This document shows positions 1-10,900 of a stretch of DNA of 64,000 bases, one piece after another (position 1 is the stretch's first letter; the number at the start of each line of letters is the position of its first letter). Under the pieces are notes generated by a model. It had not been told where the DNA came from. It searched no databases and saw only the letters and a program-made list of their open reading frames with translations. The DNA is from Trissonchulus latispiculum (lineage: Eukaryota; Nematoda; Enoplea; Enoplida; Ironidae): assembly GCA_030248195.1 (NCBI GenBank), contig JASAND010017918.1, forward strand, positions 1 through 64,000, in the 5' to 3' direction. The position numbers and the translations under genes were made by a program.

Positions 1-197
1 GCTAAGGAATAGGAAAATTTAGGCGTTTTTAAACAAAAATAATAAAAAATTTTAATTTTAGAATGTTTAGACAAAATGATAAAATTTCGGGGGCCTTCGG
101 GGGGGGGCTAAGTTTCCTCTGGGCCAGAAATGGGCTGAGCTCCCCCTAAAACCTCCATAAATTCTGTGAGGAAAAGACTAAAAGACATGCTGATATC
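1..197 (+). repeat. Outer end of a second foldback arm
   Basis: These bases repeat 6499-6696 in direct orientation with few differences, starting GCTAAGGAATAGG and ending GCTGATATC. They are therefore the right end of another copy of the foldback element that follows. The junction near 198 is itself a hairpin, because the next 230 bases are the inverted form of this sequence. The window starts inside this copy, so its extent is unknown. Confidence 0.75.
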
Positions 198-1360
198 TTG
201 TTTAGTATGGGTTTTGGTCTTTCAGAATTTTATGGAGGTTTTAGGGGAATTCAGCCATTTTCTGGGTCTCAGAGGAAACTTGGAGCCCCCCCCCCCCGGA
301 AATTTCTATTTTATCATTTTGTTCTAGCACGTGGTTTTATTATTTTTGGCTTAAAAACGCCTAAATTTTCCCATTCTTTTTGTATTTTACACATAAAATG
401 TAAAACATTGCCAAAAATGGGTCTCAACTCATAGTCTCAATCGCAAAAAAATGTAACTAAAAATATGGGACCATACCGACAAACTGCAAAATGATCGCAA
501 AACTTCTGAATATGGAATAAAACCAAACAATTAGGACCAATTAAAGGTTTTTAGGCAAAATTTCTTTTGGGGGGGGGGGAGTTCAAAGTCTCCGTGTCAG
601 CTCGGATTCTGGGGTAAAGAAAGTAGAAAAATGCTCCAAAATACATTTTTTTGTTGCTGAGCTAAAAAATTGGTTATTTTTAACTTAAATTAAAGCTTAA
701 AATAGCTAAAAACTAAAATTTTTCTCTCTCAAAACCCGGTTTTTCCGGTACCGTAGGGGTGGGGGTTTTGGGGTGTTCTAGTTTTGGGGGCGATGATGGG
801 GGGCCCAGTTTTGGGGAACGACTTTCTGGGGCCCCACTCCCCCTGTAGGAAAAGGTGGAAGTAAATGTACAGCAATCACAATAATGGGAGAAAGTGTTCA
901 ATTGTCATAGGCTAAATAAACTTCGTAACTAATCCAAATGGAGGTTAACAACAGTGGTGCTGTTAAGGAGAGCGTTGTGTGAAAAGAAGTATAGAAAATT
1001 CTAACAAACCTCCTCGGAGGAATCCAAAATTCACAAATGAATCATCTTCGTCATCAGAAGTCAAAGCCTAAAACAAGAGAGCTTGAAGTTTATCGAATAA
1101 CAACACGTACACGAATAACAAACAAATAAAATCAAAGACAGCTTAGTTTCAGCTATATACATTAACAAGTAGAAAAAATGTCTTTAGTCGCACAAAAGTT
1201 AATATATATTATTATGGCCAACATTTAAACGTGCTGAGGACAAGATTTAAACGTTTAATATGAGCCAACATCTAAATAAGTAGAGGACAAGATGTAAACG
1301 TCTAACATGAGCCGCTACGTTTCTCTTGGGCTCATATTGACGATCGATTTACTACATATG

Positions 1361-2130
1361 TCCCCAACCAAACCGCAGGAAAACGTTGTTTTGGGGTTTG
1401 ACCACGGTCAACAGGCCACCAAGACCGGGTGACCTGCGGTCACTCCTATCGGTTTCGACAATACGCCCATTGAAACGAGCATAGTCGATAATTAGATAAG
1501 GCCCCAACCAAAAACGCTGAAAAACGAAGTTTAAGGGGTTTGACTCAATTGGTCAAATAGGCCATCCAACAGACCAGTGCGGTTACTTCCCGTCGGTTCC
1601 GAAAATATGCCCATTGAAATTACCACACGCCGCCAACAAATTATTGCCAATGCAAGGAAAACGAGCAGTCGATTACTATATGGGTCTCTCCAAATCAAAT
1701 TTCCCGCCGAAAAAATGCTGGAATTTTTAGGGGTTTGGCCAAATACCTAGATCGTAGTGGGGCGGGAAATGTTTTCGTCGGTTTCACATGCCCATTGAAA
1801 ATGTTTGCCGACACTAATTATGGGTCTCCAAATCAAAATGGGGTTTGACGTCAATAGGCCTAAAAATCGTGGTGACCAAAAATGTTTCCTGTAGCGCTCC
1901 ATAATATTTCATTTAAACGAGTTGTCGTCGATTTCGTTTTGTTCGGCAAATTCGTAATGCGGCCACCTAGACCGCAGTGACCAGTGGTCATTTCCGCCAC
2001 GACAAACATACATAGTCGATTTACTATAAAACGAAAAAGCGTTCCATCGGCAGTCATATCATTCTGGTATCGTAGTGAATGCCGGTTTCGACAATATGCC
2101 CATTGAAATGAGTACAGTCGATTTACTATA
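1361..2130 (-). repeat. ~145-bp satellite array, reverse orientation, diverged
   Basis: The units read as the reverse complement of those to the right: TTGACCACGGTCAACAGGCC, CCCATTGAAACGAGC and similar blocks recur. They are more diverged and gapped than the forward units. The orientation switches near 2125-2140, where a reverse unit meets a forward unit at TTTACTATATATGC. Confidence 0.7.
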
Positions 2131-3370
2131 TATGCTAGTTTCAATGGGCGTATTGTCGAAACCGACGGGTGCGACCACTGGTCACTACGGTCTAGGTGGC
2201 CTATGACTCACGGGTCAAACCCCCTAAAACAGCGTTTTTCGGCGTTTTGGTTGGAGGCATATATAGTAAATCGACTGTGCTCGTTTCAATGGGCATATTG
2301 TCGAAACCGGCGGAAGTGACCACTGGTCACTACGGTCTTGGTGGCCGATTGACGACTGGTCAAACCCCTGGAACAGCGTTTTTCCGGCGTTTTGGTTGGA
2401 GGCATATATAGTAAATCGACTATGCTCGTTTCAATGGGCATATTGTCGAAACCTGCGGAAGTGACCACTGGTCACTACGGTCTAGGTGGCCTATTGACCA
2501 CTGGTCAAACCCCCTAAAACAGCGTTTTTCGGCGTTTTGGTTGGAGGCATACATAGTAAATCGACTGTGCTCGTTTCAATGGGCATATTGTCGAAACCGG
2601 CGGAAGTGACCACTGGTCACTACGGTCTAGGTGGCCTATTGACCACTGGTCAAACCCCCTGGAACAGCGTTTTTCGGCGTTTTGGTTGGAGGCATATATA
2701 GTAAATCGACTATGCTTGTTTCAATGGGCATATTGTCGAAACCGACGGAAGTGACCACTGGTTACTACGGTCTAGGTGGCCTATTGACCACTGGCCAAAC
2801 CCCCTAAAACAGCGTTTTTCGGCGATTTGGTTGGAGGCATATATAGTAAATCGACTGCTCGTTTCAATGGGCATATTTTCGAAACCGACGGAAGTGACCA
2901 CTGGTCTAGGTGTCCTATTGACCACTGGTCAAACCCCCTAAAACAGCGTTTTTCGGCGTTTCGGTTGGAGGCATATATAGTAAATCGACTATGCTCGTTT
3001 CAATGGGCATATTGTCGAAACCGACGGAAGTGACCACTGGTCACTACGGTCTAGGTGGCCTATTGACCACTGGTCAAACCCCCTAAAACAGCGTTTTTCG
3101 GCGCTTTGGTTGAAGGCATATATAGTAAATCGACTGTGCTTGTTTCAATGGGCATATTGTCGAAACCAACGGAAGTGACCACTGGTCACTACCGTCTAGG
3201 TGGCCTATTGACCACTTTTCAAACCCCCTTGTACAGCGTTTTTCGGCGTTTTGGTTCGGGGCATATATAGTAAATCGACTATGCTCGTTTCATTGGGCAA
3301 ATTGCCGAAATCGAGGGAAGTGACCAGTGGTCACTACGGTCTATGGGGCCTATTGACCAGTGGTCGAACC
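2131..3370 (+). repeat. ~145-bp satellite array, forward orientation
   Basis: About eight consecutive units, with the landmark TATAGTAAATCGACT at roughly 2262, 2406, 2552, 2697, 2842, 2976 and 3121, giving a period of 134-146 bases. Each unit contains the palindrome GACCACTGGTC twice and the segment CAGCGTTTTTCGGCGTTTTG. Adjacent units are highly similar, so amplification was fairly recent. Open frames in this array are repeat-derived and are not annotated as genes. Confidence 0.9.
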
Positions 3371-4925
3371 AGGGTTTTTTTCAAAACGGCCAGTGGGCAT
3401 TTTAGTGGGCAAACTTAGGATTGAGTGGGCAAATTTAGAGATCGGTGGGCAAAATTACAAAATTTCGCTAAACGGTTTTTAACCTTAATTTTAACTTTGC
3501 TTTAATTAATAACGTGTTTTATTCCATACCATCGAATTTCCTGTCGTTTTCTTTAGTTGTGTCTTAAGCAATCTTAGTTTTTATACAATGCTGGGTTCTT
3601 ATACATATTAAAACAACAGCAGGGGGTCTGGGGGGTACAGCCCCCAAGAAGCTGAACGAATTGTTCAAATTTTGATATTTTTGCACATGTTTTGAGTCAT
3701 AGTTTCGATTTTCTGCAGTTGCATTTTTCTATTATAGGGGAGCGCGAGAGTATATACTATACTATATACAGTAACTAAAACTATTGCAGCCATGGGTACT
3801 GGATGTTGGATTTCTGTCAAAATAGAGAAAAAGGAAGAAATTGGAACTTTGCAAGCTTCTTTGTTCTGTATATACTTTCGGTTGACGATTAATGATTGGC
3901 GGAATTTTTAAACTTTCTTTCACACAGCTTTAACGTTTTTGCTTTTGAGAACTGAGAACCTTAAAAATGAAATAGGACAAGAATAAAAATGCTCCGGTGG
4001 AGCATGAAAAATGCAATATGGGTGACATTAGGTTGTAAATGGACAGAGGACTAGGTTTTAAAATGTTAATATGGGAGGGGCAGGTTGTAAATGCCAGGAG
4101 GACTAGGTTGAAAGTGCACTAATATGGACCAGCTTCGCTGAACAACCCATATTCGCGGTCACTCATGCTCCACTCCACATGACATACGAGTAAGATCCTG
4201 CATTCTTCAATTTTCAAAGCAAGCGGGACGATTGTGAAATATTAAAGCTTATTCCAAATAAACAATCCAGTTCTGGTAGAAAGGTGTTCAAGGTGTTTTT
4301 TCTGCAGTGTCAGCGCAGAATCTTGTATTAAGTTGATGCGAAAAGCAGTTGACATTATGTACGTGTATTATTAAGTTGTATAATAAAGGAGCACGACCAC
4401 ATATACTTGGAAGCCGTGCTGACATATCGTACAATTTTTCGAAGAACTGCTCCTCCTGGCATTTACAACCTGCCCCTCCCATATTAACATTTTAAAACCT
4501 AGTCCTCTGTCCATTTACAACCTAATGTCACCCATATTGCATTTTTCATGCTCCACCGGAGCATTTTTATTCTTGTAAATACATCTATGTATATAAATAC
4601 ATCTTTTTTACAAATACAAATTTTGCAGCATTTCGAGGAGACATTATTTAGAAATAGACAATAAGTGAAGAAGTAAAGCTAATCAAGTTACAATTTAGCA
4701 GTGACACAGGAACCCCAGCGGGGGGTCTGGGGGGGCGGCAGCCCCCCAGAAAAAAATTGAAGATTTTTTGAAAATTAGCAATAAAACCGTAATAGAAATG
4801 TTCACTTCTTTTATCTCTGTGGTCCAATTTTTCAGTATGCAAACTGCTGGGCAAATTTAAATTTGAGTGGGCAAACTTTTGGCCGAGTGGGCAAATGCCC
4901 CCAATTTTGCCCAAAAAAAACCGTG
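3371..4925. mobile_element. 1.55-kb insertion with 9-bp target duplication
   Basis: The insertion interrupts a satellite unit and is flanked by the 9-bp direct repeat GGTCGAACC (3362-3370 and 4926-4934). The ends are roughly inverted: AGGGTTTTTTTCAAAAC at left, and CACGGTTTTTTTTGGGCAAA reading inward from the right. Subterminal GTGGGCAAA motifs occur several times at both ends. A 9-bp duplication is typical of Mutator-like elements, but no transposase is present, so the superfamily is an inference. It contains a smaller inverted repeat listed separately. Confidence 0.65.
3979..4575. repeat. Inner inverted repeat, ~124-bp arms
   Basis: Bases 3979-4102 and 4452-4575 are nearly perfect inverted complements, beginning CAAGAATAAAAATGCTCCGG and ending TTTTTATTCTTG. 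The tip resembles the ACAAGTAGGAAAAATGCTCC-type sequence in the foldback arms near 1164-1190 and 5560-5588, so the two are probably related MITE ends. Confidence 0.75.
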
Positions 4926-5390
4926 GGTCGAACCCCTTAAAACAGCGCTTTTCGGCGTTTTGGTTGGGGGCATATATAGTAAATAGACTACGGTCGTTTC
5001 AATGGGCATATTGCCGAAATCGAGGGAAGTGACCAGTGGTCACTACGGTCTATGGGGCCTATTGACCAGTGGTCGAACCCCTTAAAACAGCGCTTTTCGG
5101 CGTTTTGGTTGGAGGCATATATAGTAAATCGACTATGCTCGTTTCAATGGGCATATTTTCGGAACCGACGGAAGTAACCACTGGTCTAGGTGGCCTATTG
5201 ACCAATGGTCAAACCCCCTTAAACTTCGTTTTTCAGCGTTTTGGTTGGGGCATAATCGACTATGCTCGTTTCAATGGGCGTATTGTCGAAACCGACGGAA
5301 GTGACCGCTGATCACTACGGTCTAGGTGGCCTATTGACCACTGGTCAAACCCCAAAACAACGTTTTTCTGCGGTTTGGTTGGGGACATAT
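4926..5390 (+). repeat. ~145-bp satellite array, distal block
   Basis: About three forward units that continue the array broken at 3370, with GGGCATATTG and CACTGGTCAAACC landmarks. The last unit runs directly into the right foldback arm, and its sequence near 5340-5405 is the exact inverted partner of 1350-1420. Confidence 0.85.
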
Positions 5391-6705
5391 GTAGTAAATC
5401 GATCGTCAATATGAGCCCAAGAGAAACGTAGCGGCTCATGTTAGACGTTTACATCTTGTCCTCTACTTATTTAGATGTTGGCTCATATTAAACATTTTAA
5501 ATCTTGTCCTCAGCACGTTTAAATGTTGGCCATAATAGCTCATATTAACTTTTTCATGCGACTGCAAGGAGCATTTTTCCTACTTGTTAATGTATATAGC
5601 TGAAACTAAGCTGTCTTTACGATTTTATTTGTTGTTATTCGTGTACGTGTTGTTATTCGATAAAACTTCAAGCTCTCTTGTTTTAGGCTTTGAGCCTTCT
5701 GATGACGAAGATGATTCTGACTGTGAATTTTGGATTCCTCCAGAGGAGAGGTTTGTTAGAATTTTCATATACTTCTTTTCACACAACGCTCTCCTTAACA
5801 GCACCACTGTTGTTAACCTCCATTTGGATTAGTTACGAAGTTTATTTAGCCTATGACAATTGAACACTTTTTCTCCAAGCTATTGTCGTGATTGCTTTTG
5901 TACATTTTACTTCCTTTTTCCTACAGGGGGGGGTGGGGCCCCCCAGAAATCCGTTCCCCCCAAACTTGGGCCCCCCCCAGAATCGTCGCCCCCCCCCCAG
6001 GATTCGGGCCTTCCCCCCCCCCTCCCAGAACCCCCCACCCTACAGTGCCCGGAAAAATAGGGTTTTGAGGGAAAATTTTGAAAATTTTTTCCGGCTTCGC
6101 CGGGTTTTTACCATTTTTAAGCATTTTTTAGCTATTTTAAGCTTTAATTTAAGTTAAAAATAGCCAATTTTTTAGCTCAGCAGCAAAAAATAGCTATTTT
6201 TAGACATTTTTCTAAAAATTTTCTTCCCCCCCAGAAATCGAGCCCCCCCCCCCCGACCTGGGGGGGACCCCACAGACGTCCCCCCCCCCAGAAATTTTTG
6301 CCTAAGAAAAAGCCTTTGAATTGAATATAATTGACTGGTTTTATTCATACATATTCAGAAGTTTTGCAGTCGGTTTGCAGTTTGCAGTCGGTATGAGTCT
6401 ATATTTTGGATTACATTTTTTGCGATTGGACCCAAAAATGAGGGTGGGCTTATTTTTGGCAATGTTTTACATTTTATGTGTAAAACTGCAAAAAAATTGC
6501 TAAGGAATAGGAAAATTTAGGCGTTTTTAAACAAAAATAATAAAAAATTTCAATTAGAATGCTTAGGACAAAATGATAAAATTTCGGGGGGCCTTCGGGG
6601 GGGGGCTAAGTTTCCTCTGGGCCAGAAAATGGGCTGAGCTCCCCCTAAAACCTCCATAAATTCTGTGAGGAAAAGACCAAAAGACATGCTGATATCCCTT
6701 GTTTA

Positions 6706-7954
6706 GCATGAGTACTCAAAATGTTTGGGATTTTTTATGAACGAATTCACTAAAAATCTCTCATGGATTTGATCTCAGGATGCAGCTAGGAAACTTCTCT
6801 TTTCATGCATAAATAGAGCATAGCCATAGTGTTATTATGTAAAAAATTTGGACCCCCACGTTTTTGCACAGGCTGAACTTCGAATTTTGGTTCTCGGCGC
6901 CCGGTCCTATGCAGGCCGATATGTTTTACTTGATTATTGCTATCAGGAAGCTAGGAATCCACGTATTTGGTATTCTTGCTTCAGTAAGCACAAAAAATTC
7001 AAAAAGCATAACAAAAGCAAAACACTCCAACAAAACTTGGTGGAATAATTTAACATCTTTAGTGGTCACGTAACTTGGCCTGTGGTCACCTGACCTGAGT
7101 CGGGATCACGTGCCTACAAATTTTATTTCATGGCCGCAGAGGGAACTGTCCACCAGCCGGACAGTCTGCCAGAAAACCCATAAATATGTGCACAAAGGTT
7201 TTTGGGGGCGCTGTGCTCGAATTTTGCATCAGTTTTGCCCTTGCGGTTGTCCCAGAGACTTTTTACAAAAAGCTGATAGTGATTTTTCTTTTGTGAATTT
7301 GTTCACAAAAACAAATCACACGCCGGTGGCGAAGCCAGGGATCATGCAGGGAATCCAATATATATGGTTGGATAGATTAGAGTTAAGACTTGTTAAATAC
7401 ATAATTAGGGCAGCTGCTTGAAGTTCATACTGAATGCCAGCAAATATATATTTCAGTTTCGGTCCGGAGTTGTCCGAGTGTTGGATTTTGGGTCGGTCGA
7501 CTGTTTTAGGCATCCTAGTTGGAGGATTTGGTCCTCGGCAGCCAAACTTACATAATATGTTAAGGTTGGGCCTAGTGGTTTTTTCCACGCAAAAACTTTT
7601 GCGGCTGCTGCTAGCTGTAAATGGTCTAGGTTGTACGTATATTTTTTCTGAATTTTCGGGGTAATTTTTTGTGAACATTGCTATAGACGATTTTAGACCA
7701 AAAAAATCCAGCGAAGTCTTAAAATTTTTTGAAAATTTGCCCAAAATTTCTTAAAAGTTTGCATTTTTTGGTCATCCTATGCTGAGTCTGAACGCCAAAA
7801 AGTTGGGGTCGGGGTCGGTTGGGGGTCCCAAAGAGTGGGGGGGCCGAAAATAGCCAGCTAATTGTGTATTGGGAAATATGGTTGCGTGTTGTCGAGGGGG
7901 GGGGGGGGGGGTGGGGGGGGTTATGTTAGATTTAAGTTTTCGTTTGTTTTTCAG
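6706..7954. other. No gene recognised; intronic or upstream sequence
   Basis: No conserved protein motif is evident on either strand. The open frames here (up to ~140 codons) have low-complexity or repeat-like composition. A run of 16-17 G interrupted by T lies at about 7896-7919, only ~35 bases before a splice acceptor. The 5' exons expected for the next gene (first C3Hc3H finger) are not seen here and probably lie left of the window. Confidence 0.5.
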
Positions 7955-10900
7955 CTTACTCAGACTTAGCGGCGAAGATTCGTCGGCGCCTGGTACCAGC
8001 AGTACTGATGCTACTGTCCTATCAGCGGCCAGCAGTGCCTGTGGCCAGACGTCATCTTCTGGTTCAGTGTCAGATTTGGGACGTCAGCGACGTCGCATTC
8101 ACTGTATCCGACGCCTCTGTTCTCTGGCGAGTCGGGAATTGTCTCAGCAGCAGCTTATTGCCCGTCATTCCATTGCTATGGCCCGACAATCTCTGAGACT
8201 GCCTGGCGCCATACTAGGTTCCCTTCAGCCCAGTTCTCACCACTCAGCTATTGAGTCGCCGTCCTCACAGCCTGATCATTTGAGTACAGCCTGTTCTGAT
8301 GCTGATCAAGGATCGCTTGATCATGTGATATCTGGATGGGATTCTACACCGGTTGTGTCTGCGTAAGCTGTTGTATAATTAGTAATTTTGGTCCGGTTAG
8401 TTTTGTTCCTGTTTCAGTCAATAATCTAGAAAAGATTTTGGTTTTTTTTAATCAAAGAGGGATTTGAAGCTTTGTTGCTCTGATTCATTTAGTCTATTCC
8501 TCAAATATTGGTGATCCTTCTAATCTTACTTTATGCGAAAATGGCAGCCCCTTACACTAATAAATGAAACAACAAAACGTTTGGGGATGAGGGGAAGTGC
8601 AGTGGTCTAAAATCGTCAAAAATGCAGTAAACTTACCTTTCTACGTTTACTGTCCTAACAGCTGAAAAGCGCTCAAATAATCAGTTCTAGTAAATTGTAC
8701 AGTAGATGATTCTGTCCAACAAAATCCTGCGAAGCAGTGAGAGTTCTGAAGATTAGACCAAGAGTCCTTAAAATGGCAATTTTGCCAACTTTCCAATGGT
8801 GAGTGGGGGAAGCAGAGTGGGGGGAAAGAGGTCGAGTAGAGGGAAACACTAAAATTGCAGGCGCCCCCACTAAACTAACCCCAGCAGTACCAATTTTCGG
8901 TGTTTTATTTGTCCATTACTAGGCCTATTCTAAGGAATTGTTCTTGGGGGCAGGAGTTGGTGGGGATTTTTCTGGGGACATTGTACCTTTATGCGGAAAA
9001 TTTTGAGGGGCTTGCACCATACGCATAAAATTAACGTAATTATTTGTCGCAAAAACTAAAGTTATTACGAGTGACAAAAATTGGCGAGTTTTATTGAAAA
9101 CTTAACAATTTTAATTTTCGCAAAAACTTAAAAGATTTCGCGAAACAATGACGGCGATGTTGGAAATTTTTTAAATTTAATGCAAAAAAAAACCCTTTTC
9201 GGCTATATCTGCCATTTTTTCTTACCAATGGATAGGGTGGGTCAGAGCTTCCAGGGGGCAAGACATCTGGGGCGCCCGAAAACATTATTTATATATTCTT
9301 TCATCTTGTTTATTTCAGTGGTCAGGAGCAGTGCATAAGTGAAGTCGGCGGAAGCAGGTGCGGTGATAAGTGTTTGCCTTGGGGTAATTTCTGCTCTCAG
9401 CACATGCCCCAGAGTGTAGATCAAGTCCTGTTTCAGTACTGTGCTGAGCCAGGCTGTTCTAATCCTACATTTGATGCTCTGCCCGGTGGCCCTAAATGTC
9501 TAGACCATAGAGATTATAAGGTATGGGTAAAAATGTATATTACAGTCACCTTGGATTACTGTAAGCGAAAAAAATTGGGGTAGATGACCCTAAACATTGG
9601 GGGATGGGTTAGCAAAATGGAGGAGGGCCTAAAGTGATCTGAAATCACCAAAAATACAGTAAAATTAGCCTGTGTGCGACATACTGTTATGACTAAACTA
9701 AAGTGTTCAAAAATTCAACAATTTTGGCACCAACAAAGACGGCTTTGAACACAAAATTCCTTCTTAGAAATTCTTAAAATTTGGCAATTTCTGGGCAGAT
9801 GAGTGAGGAGGAGAATCCCAGAATGTGGGGGTGGGGTCGAGTAACGGTGAAAATGGAAAAGTGGGAGGAGCCCCCGCCAAATCCTGGACCAAACATCCTG
9901 ATTTAATATAACAGGTTTGACTCATTGTTGTATTGTTTATCCTGAAAAATCTAGTCGTAATCGCCATAATTTCATGATAGCGCGGTGGCAAATTTTGTAG
10001 GCGCAATCTTACCTGATTAATTCACTATCTGGCATTTGGCCATCTTTGGGCAGGGAAATTTTTCTAACGGTGTGCTTAATTATTTTGTTGTAAACGGTAT
10101 TGCTTTTTAACTGCTTATAACGCAGCAGACTCTATTGACAGTCCCTCTTGTTTACGTGTTATCTGGACTTTTTCTTTCCAGTTACTTGAGGCAGGGCGTC
10201 ATTGAGCCTCGGCTTCTCCCACTAACTAAAAGATGTCTTGAAACGGTATGTTTAGGCTTTCGGTCAAAATTTCCAAACATATTCCGGCGTGGTCTGGCAT
10301 CAAATTGTGTATTCGAGTATTTTGGTACGAAATCTGAATTTTTGAGTAGCGGCGGAGATTTTTATTTGAAATTGCCTAGATTCATTTTTGGGAATTTTGT
10401 TTTTGTCCATGCAATATACTCCAATCAATACAACTTTTTCACTTCCCCAACAGATCTCCACCATAGTTTTTTCTCCCTTCCCCCTCGTTCCATGGGAGGA
10501 GGGGGTGGGATGGAGTCCTCCTTCACTTAAAAGCCTTAAAAGCCTTTGCAAACCTTGGTTTTCATCTAACCCACTTATTTTTGCCTTGTAAAACCCCAAG
10601 TTAATGACTTCTCGTATTTATTCAAGTTTTTAATTGTAGTCTTGGTGGTATGACGAAAGTGAGCATGGTGGTCTTCACCGGCGGAAAAGGCGATACTACC
10701 TTGGTCGATCTCGACGAAAACGGAAACATAATCATGCTGGTTTGTATTCACGAAATTTGTTTGTCAGACGTACAGTTGTAGTCTGGACTTAACTCTATTT
10801 TATTTTTAACGTGCTTATTTTCGAATTATGTATTATATAACCTTGGTTCATAACATTTTGCATTAATAGCTGTTTGTTGTTTTAGCTGAACCTCACTCCT

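Larger units (their letters stand above)
198..6705. mobile_element. Foldback-type element with ~1.2-1.3 kb inverted arms and satellite core
   Basis: The left arm (about 198-1360) is the inverted complement of the right arm (about 5391-6705). Matching landmarks include the TTTTACACATAAAATGTAAAA block near 388 and 6460, the C-rich/G-rich block near 750-845 and 5925-6010, and the block ending TATGTAGTAAATCGATCG near 5386-5405. Between the arms lie inverted arrays of a ~145-bp repeat. No transposase gene is visible. The arms carry an exon-like acidic segment (5692-5750, reading FEPSDDEDDSDCEFWIPPEE, preceded by a TTTTAG and followed by GTTTGT). That may be a relic of a captured or parental gene. 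Superfamily is not assignable from the ends. Confidence 0.7.

Noticed and set aside
5860..6157. Pro-rich frames over C-runs in the foldback arm
   Set aside because: Low-complexity C-run translation. The left arm carries the same block in inverse, showing that it is repeat sequence.
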